14,361 bases of DNA from Gemmatimonadota bacterium (GCA_003222065.1 QHUV01000160.1:1-14361); one strand, 5' to 3'; counted from the first letter of the stretch, positions 1 to 7,400 are shown. Notes: generated by a model from the sequence alone, not told the origin. Program-made: numbers and translations.

Positions 1-1369
1 TACCGAGCCGTCTCATTCGACGGTACAAATTGGGACGATCCGTCTTGAGCCTTCGCGCCGCCTCCGCGACGTTGCCCGCGGCTACCGACAACGCGCGCGT
101 GATGAGCATTTTCTCGTACTCGTCCAACGTCTCGCTTAGCGATGCGTCGAGTGCCGACGGATCTGGTAGCGGAGCGGCGGGCGCACTTCCGCGTCGGCCA
201 TCCGCGTCGATGGAAAGGACTGCTTTGACGTCCTCCGCTTCCACCGGCAACCCCGCATGAAGAATTGCGAGCCGTTCGACGATGTTCGCAAGCTCCCGCA
301 CATTGCCGGGCCAGCGATGCCGCGTCAATAAGGCCATCGCGCCGTCGCTCCACGCGGGTTGTTGCTGACCCGTCCGCATTCGGTGTAGCGCGGAGAAATG
401 ACGTACGAGCGCTGGTATGTCGCTCGGCCGCTCGCGAAGAGGAGGAAGCGGAATCGGAATGACGTTCAGACGAAAGAAGAGATCTTCGCGGAACGTGCCC
501 TCGTGCACGCATCTTTCGAGATCTTTGTTCGTCGCCGAAAGGATGCGCACATCGATTCGAATCGGCTTTCCTCCACCGACGCGCTCGATCTCTTTGGCCT
601 CGATCGCCCTGAGCAGCTTCGCCTGTGCTTCCGGTCCCAGGTCGCCGACCTCGTCGAGCAGCAGCGTGCCCGTGTGGGCCAGCTCGAATCGTCCGATGCG
701 TCGATCGGTCGCGCCGGTGAACGAGCCCTTTTCGTGCCCGAACATCTCGCTCTCGACGAGGTCCCGCGGGATCGCCGCGCAATTGACGCGGATGAAGGGC
801 CGATCCCGACGGGCGCTCGCGCCGTGAATCGCCGCGGCGACGAGCTCCTTTCCCGTTCCAGATTCGCCCGTGATGAGAACTCGTGAATCAGTGGGCGCGA
901 CGCGTGCGATCAGCTCGCGAACCTTTCCCAGCGCTGTGCTGTCGCCGATCATGTCGCCGCTCAGGCCGAATTCGCGACGCAGCGTCTTCGCTTCCCGGCG
1001 GACCTGACGCAACTCGAGCGCCGAGCTGAGCGCGAGCAATACCCCTTCTGGGCTCAACGGCTTCTCGAGGAAGTTGAACGCGCCAAGCTTCGTCGCCCGC
1101 ACGGCGTCCGAGAGACCTGCCCTGCCGCTCATCATTACCACCGGCACATCGGGAAGCTTCTCGCGCACTTGCGCGAGCGTCGCCATCCCATCCATGTCGC
1201 CCGGCATCATGAGATCGAGCAACAACACATCCGGCTCGCTCTCGAGCGCGCGTTGTAACCCCGAGACGCCATCCTGTGCGTCACGGACCTCGTACCCTTC
1301 CGCGCCGAGGAGCGCTCCGACCATGCGCCGAATGTTCGGCTCATCGTCGACAATGAGGACGCTAGGCAT
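1..1369 (-). CDS. Sigma-54-dependent response regulator, NtrC/NtrX family (3' end cut by window edge)
   Basis: Three-domain bacterial enhancer-binding protein that activates sigma-54 promoters when phosphorylated by its partner kinase. The visible 456 codons hold a receiver domain (1-120: acidic pair D8/D9, phosphoacceptor D52 in LLLDLMMP, S81, K103 in EKP), a central AAA+ domain (about 140-385: Walker A GESGTGKE at 168-175, Walker B LLLDE at 236-240, sigma-54 contact loop at 215-220, RWPGNVREL at 352-360) and a Fis-type helix-turn-helix (about 415-454, AAGNVAEAARRLKTDRPNLY). The contact loop reads GSFTGA instead of the usual GAFTGA. Only the last residues lie outside the window. The ATG at 1369 is used; an in-frame GTG at 1375 is possible. 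No clear Shine-Dalgarno is seen, and a G-rich tract lies just upstream. It is last in an operon with the kinase at 2059-3345, 9 bases after the preceding gene. Function is well supported; target genes are unknown. Confidence 0.95.
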   Translation of the reverse strand, partial: MPSVLIVDDEPNIRRMVGALLGAEGYEVRDAQDGVSGLQRALESEPDVLLLDLMMPGDMDGMATLAQVREKLPDVPVVMMSGRAGLSDAVRATKLGAFNFLEKPLSPEGVLLALSSALELRQVRREAKTLRREFGLSGDMIGDSTALGKVRELIARVAPTDSRVLITGESGTGKELVAAAIHGASARRDRPFIRVNCAAIPRDLVESEMFGHEKGSFTGATDRRIGRFELAHTGTLLLDEVGDLGPEAQAKLLRAIEAKEIERVGGGKPIRIDVRILSATNKDLERCVHEGTFREDLFFRLNVIPIPLPPLRERPSDIPALVRHFSALHRMRTGQQQPAWSDGAMALLTRHRWPGNVRELANIVERLAILHAGLPVEAEDVKAVLSIDADGRRGSAPAAPLPDPSALDASLSETLDEYEKMLITRALSVAAGNVAEAARRLKTDRPNLYRRMRRLG

Positions 1370-1378
1370 TGACACTCG

Positions 1379-1756
1379 TCATCGGGGGCCCCCGCCCCCA
1401 CCACCCCCACCCCCAGCCCCACCCCCGCTCGGCAGCGCCCGCGACTCCGCCATTACTCTCGTTAGGTACCTTTGGGATTCGGAGATCCGCTCGACCTCGA
1501 TCGCCACCGCTTCCACGGCCTGCTCGATGCGTTCGAGGCGATTCGCAACGTCCGCGGAGATGGTTGGTGCCACTGGCGGCCGGTCGACGAACCGTCGCGT
1601 GAGCGCCCGAATGATCGGAATCCCAAGCGCAATCACGGCGATGGTCATGAAGAATGACTGAATGATCGCCACCGCCTCTGGCGGAATGAATCCCGGCGGA
1701 AACGGAGGCATCGGACCCTGCAACGCGATTGCGAGCACGGCTGGCGTTAGGTGCAT
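1379..1756 (-). CDS. Small membrane/coiled-coil protein B, poly-Gly C-terminus (paralogue of the next gene)
   Basis: Unrecognised 125-residue protein. It has a hydrophobic N-terminus (LTPAVLAIAL), a Pro-rich turn (PMPPFPPGFIPPE) and a predicted membrane helix at about 30-50 (AVAIIQSFFMTIAVIALGIPII). A charged helix follows at about 70-108 (RLERIEQAVEAVAIEVERIS), likely coiled coil, and then a low-complexity tail with nine consecutive glycines. The region from the membrane helix to SESQRY aligns by eye with the protein at 1782-2066, so the two are tandem duplicates. The ATG at 1756 is chosen because the homology starts after it and AAGAG lies about 6 bases upstream; the frame stays open further upstream but that part overlaps the paralogue's gene and has no such features. 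Its place between kinase and regulator suggests a role in that signalling pathway, perhaps at the membrane. This is inference. Confidence 0.75.
   Translation of the reverse strand: MHLTPAVLAIALQGPMPPFPPGFIPPEAVAIIQSFFMTIAVIALGIPIIRALTRRFVDRPPVAPTISADVANRLERIEQAVEAVAIEVERISESQRYLTRVMAESRALPSGGGAGGGGGGGGGPR
1389..1426 (-). other. G-quadruplex-capable tract upstream of the response-regulator start
   Basis: The coding (minus) strand carries six runs of four or five G at 1422-1426, 1417-1420, 1410-1414, 1404-1408, 1395-1399 and 1389-1393. Most are separated by one or two bases; one gap is four bases (T-GG-T). The last run continues into GGGGGCCCCC (1384-1393), which is self-complementary. The tract encodes the poly-glycine tail of the upstream small protein and ends 20 bases before the response-regulator ATG. 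The base pattern is direct observation; folding in DNA or mRNA is inferred. Confidence 0.6.
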
Positions 1757-1781
1757 GCACACTCTTTTGTGACGGGCGCCG

Positions 1782-2066
1782 TCATCGCGCGCGATCACGT
1801 GCTGGCGCGACTTCACTTGACTCGCCGGCACGCTCGGCGAGCAGCTTCGTGGTGAATCGCTGGCCTTCGGAGATCCGCTCAACCTCGACGGCAATGGAGT
1901 CGAGCGCCTGTTCCATTCGCTCGAGCCGCGCCAGCACTTCGGGCGGCAATTTGGGTGGTCCGCCCTGTTCGAGCCGGCGCGCCATACCGCGCGCCAGAGG
2001 GACACCGAGCGAGACCACAGCGACCATGGCGAACATCGCGATCGGTATGATATCGTGACTAATCAT
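1782..2066 (-). CDS. Small membrane/coiled-coil protein A (paralogue of protein B)
   Basis: Unrecognised 94-residue protein. A single membrane helix lies at about 5-26 (DIIPIAMFAMVAVVSLGVPLA), then a basic stop-transfer (RGMARRLE), a Pro-rich linker (GGPPKLPPE) and an amphipathic helix at about 44-75 (LARLERMEQALDSIAVEVER). The ATG at 2066 overlaps the last 8 bases of the kinase gene, with a GAAGAGAGA Shine-Dalgarno-like stretch inside the kinase's last codons, so the two are probably translationally coupled. The motif LERxEQAxxxxAxEVERISExQR is shared with the protein at 1379-1756. The topology suggests a small bitopic protein with a cytoplasmic coiled coil. No enzymatic motif is visible. 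A structural or accessory role with the NtrY-like kinase is possible but unproven. Confidence 0.8.
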   Translation of the reverse strand: MISHDIIPIAMFAMVAVVSLGVPLARGMARRLEQGGPPKLPPEVLARLERMEQALDSIAVEVERISEGQRFTTKLLAERAGESSEVAPARDRAR

Positions 2067-3345
2067 TAGATCTCTCTTCGATGCGGTCGTTGACCGGCAG
2101 CAGGAAGCGAATCGTCGTGCCGCCGCCCGGCGGGCTCTCCGCGCCGACGGAACCGCGGTGCGCGAGCACAGTTTGCCGAGCGATCGCGAGGCCCAGCCCC
2201 GTACCACCGGGTTTAGAAGTTACATACGGCTCCCAGATGCGCCCGAGTTGCTCCTTCGGGATACCGCAACCGCTGTCGGCGACCGCGATTTCGACCCCCT
2301 TCTCGTCGTTCTGATGATCGCCGTTTCCGTTTTCACCGGTTGCGAGTTCTGATGTGTACGGCCGAACGCGCACCGTGATCTGCGCGTCGCGTCCTGTCGG
2401 AGCGGTGCGGCATGCGTCGACGGCGTTCAGAATGACGTTGGACAGCGCGCGCGCCAGCGCGTCGTGATGTCCGAGAATCATTGGCGTGGCGTCGTCCACG
2501 TCCACGGCGAGCGAGATGTCCGTCGGTACAGTCGACCGGGCGGTGTATCTCACGAGCTCTCCGACATCGATCGCCGCCTGTGGGCCTTCCGGCAGTCGTC
2601 CGAATTGCGAGAAGCTTTTCGCCATCGCCTCGAGCCGACGCGATTCCACGTCCAGCACCTCGACCGTTTCCGCCAACTGTGGCGACAATGACGGTAGCTC
2701 TCGTCGCAGCCGCTCCACGGCAAACCGAATCGGCGTGAGTGGATTCTTCAATTCGTGCGCGACCTGGCGCGCGGTTTCTCGCAGCGCTGCGGCGCGTTCG
2801 GCCTCGATCGCACGCGTTCGGCCCATCTCGAGCTCGCGCGACATATCGCGCATTCGCTGACGCAAGAGCTCGAACTCCGGCGCCACCTTTCGCGGCGGTC
2901 CTTCCGGGAGGGGCTCCGCGCGTCCAATGCGCTCCGTCCAACCCACGAGCTCCTGGAGCGGACGACTCATGTTGCGACTCAAATGGCCCGCGATGCGCGA
3001 CGCGAGTACCGCGAGGATGATGAACGAGAAGACCGCGCCGCCGAACGCGAGCACTGCGTATTGACGGTACACGTACCTTGCCCGTCGCGCTTGCAGTGCG
3101 TTCGCTGCGAGGCTGCTATCCACTTGCCTCAGCGCTTGATGCTGTGACGCCGTAAGTGGCGCCGTGCGCGCCGCGCTCACCGCCCTCGTCCCCGACGCGG
3201 CCACACTGTCCCACGCTTCCGTTGCGCCCACGAGATTCAATGCCCAGCTCGTGATCCCACCCGACAGAATGAGCACAATCGAGGGGATGAGGGCGAACGA
3301 CAGGAGGATGAAAAAGAGGCGACCACGGAACCCAACTCGCTTCAC
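2059..3345 (-). CDS. NtrY-like membrane sensor histidine kinase
   Basis: Inner-membrane sensor kinase of 428 residues, the presumed phosphodonor for the regulator at 1-1369. It has two membrane helices (about 10-34 and 96-116) flanking a short periplasmic loop of about 60 residues, then a HAMP-like region (about 117-172) and a HisKA H-box with the phosphorylated His at 197 (ARQVAHELKNPLTPIRFAVE). The HATPase domain has an N-box (ALSNVILNAVDA, 300-311), G1 (VADSGCGIP, about 355-363), F-box (WEPYVTSK) and G2 (GGTGLGLAIA, 380-389). H-box and overall layout match NtrY-type kinases; no PAS domain is seen between HAMP and H-box, so it is shorter than classical NtrY. Of two in-frame GTG codons, 3345 is preferred because AAGAGG lies 5 bases upstream; 3351 would overlap that site. 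First gene of the four-gene operon, divergent from yjbQ. The signal sensed is unknown. Confidence 0.93.
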   Translation of the reverse strand: MKRVGFRGRLFFILLSFALIPSIVLILSGGITSWALNLVGATEAWDSVAASGTRAVSAARTAPLTASQHQALRQVDSSLAANALQARRARYVYRQYAVLAFGGAVFSFIILAVLASRIAGHLSRNMSRPLQELVGWTERIGRAEPLPEGPPRKVAPEFELLRQRMRDMSRELEMGRTRAIEAERAAALRETARQVAHELKNPLTPIRFAVERLRRELPSLSPQLAETVEVLDVESRRLEAMAKSFSQFGRLPEGPQAAIDVGELVRYTARSTVPTDISLAVDVDDATPMILGHHDALARALSNVILNAVDACRTAPTGRDAQITVRVRPYTSELATGENGNGDHQNDEKGVEIAVADSGCGIPKEQLGRIWEPYVTSKPGGTGLGLAIARQTVLAHRGSVGAESPPGGGTTIRFLLPVNDRIEERSND

Positions 3346-3419
3346 CGGCACCTCTTACGCGCGGGCCACGACAGTGGTTTCGTGAGGAAACTTACAGGCG
3401 GCATGGAACGCCATCCACG

Positions 3420-3872
3420 ATGAATTCCATCGCGCACACTCCTCAACCTATGAAGACGCACACGGATTATCTCATCTTCAACACTAAGCAGCGGCAACAG
3501 ATCATCGATATCACCGACAAGGTCGAGCAATGTCGCGCGTCGGCAGACATCGATGACGGAATGGTCCTCGTCTCTGCCATGCACATCTCCGCGTCCGTAT
3601 TCGTGAACGACCACGAGCCAAATCTCTGGCAGGACATACTGCAGTGGCTCGAGAATGACATCGCGCCCTGGGATCCCCCGCGCTATCGCCATAACTCCGG
3701 CACCGGCGAAGACAACGCTGCGGCTCACCTTCGCGCTCTAACGATAGGCCACGAGGTCATCGTTCCGGTCACCAAGGCGCGGCTCGATTTGGGCCCGTGG
3801 CAGCGCATTTTTTATGGCGAATGGGACGGACAACGACCCAAGCGCGTTGTGCTAAAAGCCATGGGAATGTGA
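3420..3872 (+). CDS. YjbQ/UPF0047 family protein
   Basis: Compact single-domain protein of 150 residues (about 140 is usual). Family signatures are visible: SAMHISASVFVNDHEPNLWQ at 52-71 (with H55 and the conserved N64/E66), YRHNSGTGEDNAAAHLRA at 89-106, and LDLGPWQRIFYGEWDGQRPK at 122-141. UPF0047 proteins are cytosolic trimers; E. coli YjbQ has weak thiamine-phosphate synthase activity, but the physiological role is not settled. The ATG at 3420 is the longest choice. An ATG at 3450 (MKTHTDYL) fits the usual family N-terminus better, and neither has a strong Shine-Dalgarno. Divergent from the kinase operon with only 74 bases between starts, so both promoters must be in or near 3346-3419; no confident sigma-70 boxes were identified there. 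Confidence 0.9.
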   Translation: MNSIAHTPQPMKTHTDYLIFNTKQRQQIIDITDKVEQCRASADIDDGMVLVSAMHISASVFVNDHEPNLWQDILQWLENDIAPWDPPRYRHNSGTGEDNAAAHLRALTIGHEVIVPVTKARLDLGPWQRIFYGEWDGQRPKRVVLKAMGM

Positions 3873-4203
3873 TCGGCAACAGGCTCAGAATGACAGGTGC
3901 AATCGATAACTGGTAGCCTTTAACGAGTTACGCCCTTTCATGCGAAGGCACATACATATAGATTATGCGCGACTCGAGGTCTGCCATTCCGTGGACCAGT
4001 CAAGAAACCGCTTAGCGCGAGTGAAATGAGACGCGGCACCGGCGAGACGTGCGCGGAGACGTAAATACGCCTCCACGACCCGTCGGGTCGCCTCGCTTCA
4101 CGGCACTCGCCGGCTGATGCGCGAGCGACCGGGCTCAATTCGCAAACGTGCGAGGAAAACCGGCCGCGGGACGCGCACCGAGAAACAACCCGCAGAGAAG
4201 TTC
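3873..4203 (+). other. Intergenic stretch: possible promoter and structured leader of the NYN gene
   Basis: No protein gene is convincing here. An AT-rich patch at about 3946-3966 (ACATACATATAGATTATG) is the likeliest place for a plus-strand promoter, but no clean -35/-10 pair can be assigned. Further down are a 6-bp hairpin (4076-4081 with 4085-4090, loop of 3) and an enclosing 8-bp pairing (4039-4046 with 4106-4113), which together could form a structured 5' leader. If the NYN gene instead starts at the ATG at 4117, the last 87 bases are coding. Confidence 0.35.
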
Positions 4204-6084
4204 ATGAACGGACGCCACCCGCGCACTCCCGCTTCGAGCCCCGCGTCACGTACGCAGGGCGCCCTGATTCACCGTGGACCCGGCGCTATCGCCGCCGCCA
4301 CCCACTCCATCGCCACTCCATTCGTCCACGCGCCAAACGCCGCGCTGCTCATCGACTTCGACAATGTCACGATGGGCATTCGCTCCGATCTCGGAAAGGA
4401 GCTGCGCACGCTGCTCTCGTCGGACATCATCAAAGGCAAGGTCGCGGTCCAACGCGCCTACGCTGATTGGCGGCGATATCCACAGTACATCGTCCCACTC
4501 TCCGAGGCTTCGATCGATCTCATCTTCGCCCCGGCTTATGGCTCGTCAAAAAAGAACGCAACCGACATTCGACTCGCCATCGACGCTCTCGAGCTCGTCT
4601 TCACTCGCCCGGAGATTGGAACCTTCATCCTTCTTTCGGGCGATTCTGATTTCTCGAGCCTCGTCATCAAGCTCAAGGAATACGGCAAATACGTCATCGG
4701 CGTCGGTATTCGCGAATCGTCGAGCGATCTGCTCGTTCAGAATTGCGACGAGTACTACAGCTACAACGCCCTCGCTGGCCTCGTGAAGGCGAGCGAAGAG
4801 GAGCCGGCGCGCAAATTCGATCCGTGGGAGCTCGTTAGCGAAGCGGTGACTCGCATGAAGCGAAACGGCGATGTCATGCGCTCCGATCGACTCAAGCAAG
4901 TAATGCAGGACATCGACCCCGCCTTCGACGAAAAGAATCTCGGCATGTCGAAGTTCTCCCGTTTCGTCCAGGAGGCTCATCAGCGCGGTCTCGTGTCGAT
5001 GACGAAGCTCGAAAATGGCCAGCTCGAGATCGGCCTGCCGCAAGACCGCGCGGCCGCGGAACCGCGACCCAGCGTACCCGAGCTCGAGCCGATCGACCTC
5101 GATCGGACGACCGCAGCAGCGACCGATGGCGTCGTGCGCGAGCCATCCGAGACGACTGAGGGTCGTGAAGAGCGCGGTCGTCGCGGTCGTCGCGGACGCG
5201 GTCGCGGTCGCGGACGTGAGCGCGAGGATCGGGACCGTGCTCCTGCCGCGTCCGCCGCGTCCGCCGATTTGCCCGCTCCGCTCGCGCTGGCTGAGGAGCC
5301 GATCGTCGCCGCAACCGCTGAAGCCATTGGCGCGGCTGGTGAACGCCTAACGAGAACCGAGGCGTTTGATCTCGTCCGCCGGGCCGTCGAGACCCTTACC
5401 ACGGACGGCGACGACACGACGCGCGCTAGCGCCGTTCGTCAGCGCACTCGCGAAATTCTCGGCCGCGACAGCGAAAGCCTCAATGAGCGAATGTTCATTC
5501 GCATCCTCAAAGATGCTCATGACTCGGGCGTGATCGACCTGCGCAGGCGGGGCGACGATTTCGAGGTCGCCCGCGCCGCCGAAGCGTTGCCGGTCGCCGA
5601 CCAGGTCGCGCGCGCTGATGAGGCCACCGCGCTCCCTCGGCCTTTAGGCGCGCCAGCCCAGCGCCTCGGTATGGGTCCGCGCGGCGCCCGTCGCGGACGC
5701 GGCCGTTCCGATGGTCCGCCACCCGAGTTGCTGTCCGTCGGTGTTGTCGAAGAGCCCTTAGCTCCTCGCGAAGCTGCCGGCGCGCAAGCCGAAGTGGTCA
5801 CCGTCGAGCATGAGCCACCTCCGACGATCGAGCTGTCAAGCGCTGAGCCCGTGCCTGCGGAGGAGGAGGCGATACCGCCGGCGCGGCGTGGAGGCCGTAA
5901 ACGTTCGCGCCGCGCGACGCCTGCTTCTGTGGAGCAGCAACAAGCTGCTCCGTCGCCGGCACCTCCGGCCGCTGCTCCGGTCGACGCCGCGCACTCACCA
6001 AGAAAGACGCGCGGCCGAGCCGCGGCGAAAACGGCTCACCGGCGCGCGCGCGCCAAGAAGACCGCGCCGAAGACCGAGAGTTGA
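4204..6084 (+). CDS. NYN-domain putative RNase with two LOTUS/OST-HTH-like domains and Arg-Gly linkers
   Basis: Cytoplasmic RNA-associated protein, 626 residues from this start. The NYN (LabA/PIN-like) domain spans about 45-191 and shows the acidic metal-site pattern: D51/D53 in LIDFDN, D121/D127 in ATDIRLAIDA and D147/D149 in LSGDSDF. A first LOTUS/OST-HTH-like winged helix lies at about 206-279 (FDPWELVSEAVTRMKRNGDV ... SKFSRFVQEAHQRGLV), then an RGR-rich segment (about 321-340). A second LOTUS-like domain is at about 383-459 (TEAFDLVRRAVETL ... NERMFIRILKDAHDSGVIDL). Acidic/proline linkers and a Lys/Arg-rich tail follow. This start is chosen because AGAGAAG sits just upstream; an in-frame ATG at 4117 would add 29 basic residues. 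NYN plus LOTUS suggests RNA cleavage guided by RNA-binding modules, as in eukaryotic MARF1. Activity and substrate are inferred. Its stop overlaps the next reading frame by 4 bases. Confidence 0.88.
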   Translation: MNGRHPRTPASSPASRTQGALIHRGPGAIAAATHSIATPFVHAPNAALLIDFDNVTMGIRSDLGKELRTLLSSDIIKGKVAVQRAYADWRRYPQYIVPLSEASIDLIFAPAYGSSKKNATDIRLAIDALELVFTRPEIGTFILLSGDSDFSSLVIKLKEYGKYVIGVGIRESSSDLLVQNCDEYYSYNALAGLVKASEEEPARKFDPWELVSEAVTRMKRNGDVMRSDRLKQVMQDIDPAFDEKNLGMSKFSRFVQEAHQRGLVSMTKLENGQLEIGLPQDRAAAEPRPSVPELEPIDLDRTTAAATDGVVREPSETTEGREERGRRGRRGRGRGRGREREDRDRAPAASAASADLPAPLALAEEPIVAATAEAIGAAGERLTRTEAFDLVRRAVETLTTDGDDTTRASAVRQRTREILGRDSESLNERMFIRILKDAHDSGVIDLRRRGDDFEVARAAEALPVADQVARADEATALPRPLGAPAQRLGMGPRGARRGRGRSDGPPPELLSVGVVEEPLAPREAAGAQAEVVTVEHEPPPTIELSSAEPVPAEEEAIPPARRGGRKRSRRATPASVEQQQAAPSPAPPAAAPVDAAHSPRKTRGRAAAKTAHRRARAKKTAPKTES

Positions 6085-6542
6085 CCGCTCGCGTCGCATC
6101 GGCGCGGCCATCGAAACCGCGAGCTGACGTCCTCCCGGCCTACGTGTATTTCATTTACGGGATGTACTGGTGCTTCAACGCCGTGACCCGGGCCGAAGGC
6201 GAGCCGAGCGCCGTACTCGTACGCGCTCTCGAGCCCCTTGCGGGAATCGACTTGATGCGGAGGCGCCGCGGCATGCGCTCGCACCGAGATGCGGACCTCA
6301 CCAACGGGCCGGGAAAGCTGTGTCAGGCGTTAGGCGTCACCGGACATCACAACCGCTATCCCTTGGACGTGCCACCACTCGTCATCCGCGCCGGGAGCGA
6401 CGTGCCTCGTGAGGCGGTGATCGTTACACCGCGCGTCGGCATTTCGCGGTCCGCCGAGTGGCCGCTTCGTTGGTTCGTTGCCGGGAGTCCGTTCGTCTCC
6501 AAGACGCCTTCCCACTTTCCTCGGCTGCCAGCCGATCGTTAG
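6081..6542 (+). pseudogene. 5'-truncated 3-methyladenine DNA glycosylase (AAG/Mpg family)
   Basis: The C-terminal part of an Mpg/AAG glycosylase is clear: AYVYFIYGMYWCFNAVT (about 20-36), AVLVRALEPLAGIDLMRRRR (about 44-63), DLTNGPGKLCQALGVTGHHN (about 72-91), PRVGISRSAEWPLRWFVAGS (about 116-135), with a normal C-terminus. Bacterial family members are roughly 190-210 residues; this frame gives 153, and its first 19 codons are not recognisably homologous. The missing half should carry VETEAY, which contains the catalytic Glu (E125 in human AAG) and Tyr127. The wedge-Tyr region (Y162 in human AAG) is kept. The only available start is a TTG at 6081 overlapping the upstream stop (TTGA). No homology to the missing part was seen in other frames upstream. 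Most likely an inactive remnant left by a deletion near 6135; a translated protein that only binds DNA is the alternative. Confidence 0.75.
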
Positions 6543-6563
6543 GATCGCGTTGGACCAATCACC

Positions 6564-6597
6564 ACACAGGCCCGCGTCCGAAGACGCGGGCCTGTGT
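6564..6597. terminator. Perfect 15-bp hairpin between convergent genes
   Basis: Arms 6564-6578 and 6583-6597 are exactly complementary (ACACAGGCCCGCGTC and its reverse complement) around a CGAA tetraloop. It lies between the end of the glycosylase frame and the end of the convergent minus-strand gene. No real U-tract follows on either strand, so it may act with Rho or as a transcript-stabilising 3' hairpin. Confidence 0.75.
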
Positions 6598-6618
6598 CGT
6601 AGTCGGTGCTGCGGCGCT

Positions 6619-7284
6619 CTACTCTTTGCTGATCGAGCTGCCGATGTTGTAGCGCAACCCCGCCTCTACCGTGAGGTGGAATGCCTTTCCATTGTAGAGG
6701 AACATGTTCTTCTGCGCCGGGCTCGCGGTGCCCTGGAAGAACACGGAGAAGCCTACCATTCGGAACTGGCTGCCTACTATGAAGTAGGGCGAAGCGCCCG
6801 TACGTAACTCGGTGATGTATGCCTGTGTTGCGAGGTACTGATCGTTGGACGAGTAATTCACGTCCGCCGGCTCGGCGCTGCTGATCTGCTTGATCGAGAA
6901 GCCGATGCCCGCGTACGGGTGCGCCCACATACCCATTCCCGGGAAAACCATCGCCGAGACGTCCAGCCGGCGCATGTTCTTGAGATTGATGATGCGGGGA
7001 ATCGTATCGCTTGGGTCGACCCCCGTAAGGATCGCCGCCTGATCCGTGAAGAACGCCTCGGAATACGAGACGTAAAGTCCACCATGGCTTCGCGTAATCA
7101 GCCATTCGATCCCGCCGAGCGGCGCCTGACGATGCGATGTTGTCGCCGAGTTGAAATCCATAGCTCCGGCCTTCACGCCCCAAAACCACGCGTTATTGAA
7201 GGAGCTTCCCAATTGGGCCGTCCCAATCCGCGGCATCGCGGCGACGAGCACCGCGGCGGCGATCAGGGCACGGTTGATTCGCAT
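6619..7284 (-). CDS. Secreted protein, probable outer-membrane beta-barrel
   Basis: Unassigned protein of 221 residues. A typical signal peptide (MRINRALIAAAVLVAAMPRIGTA, cleavage likely before QLGSS) leads into a mature part with little predicted helix and many alternating hydrophobic/aromatic strands: WFWGVKAGAMDF, GGLYVSYSEAFF, WAHPYAGIGFSI, YFIVGSQFRMVGFSVFFQGT, and FHLTVEAGLRYNIGSS near the end. Segments beginning with Gly after an aromatic strand are characteristic of small 8-stranded barrels. The C-terminal residue is Glu rather than an aromatic, which is atypical for BAM substrates. The ATG at 7284 has GAGGA 5 bases upstream. It appears monocistronic and divergent from the 7481 gene. 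The barrel call is by pattern only; no named family was recognised. Confidence 0.75.
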   Translation of the reverse strand: MRINRALIAAAVLVAAMPRIGTAQLGSSFNNAWFWGVKAGAMDFNSATTSHRQAPLGGIEWLITRSHGGLYVSYSEAFFTDQAAILTGVDPSDTIPRIINLKNMRRLDVSAMVFPGMGMWAHPYAGIGFSIKQISSAEPADVNYSSNDQYLATQAYITELRTGASPYFIVGSQFRMVGFSVFFQGTASPAQKNMFLYNGKAFHLTVEAGLRYNIGSSISKE

Positions 7285-7370
7285 ACGAATCCTCGAAAGC
7301 TGAGGTCTTGGCGTTTAACCGATGGCGTTCCCTGCTGTTCGGACGCGCAAAAGCGCCGGCAAGTCACGGT

Positions 7371-7400
7371 TTGCCCTTTCACGTGATCGGTACATACTAT
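7371..7400 (+). promoter_or_regulatory. Possible sigma-70 promoter for the 7481 gene
   Basis: TTGCCC (7371-7376) and TACTAT (7395-7400) are spaced by 18 bases; each matches the consensus at 4 of 6 positions. Transcription would begin near 7407, about 75 bases before the start codon. Pattern match only. Confidence 0.35.

Noticed and set aside
1757..2005. N-terminal extension of small protein B (frame open back to 2005)
   Set aside because: It overlaps the paralogue's gene in another frame, has no hydrophobic or conserved pattern, and the recognisable protein begins at the ATG at 1756.
4036..4113. Riboswitch in the leader of the NYN gene
   Set aside because: Some pairing is possible, but no known aptamer pattern is recognisable and the transcript start is unknown, so it is described only as a possible structured leader.
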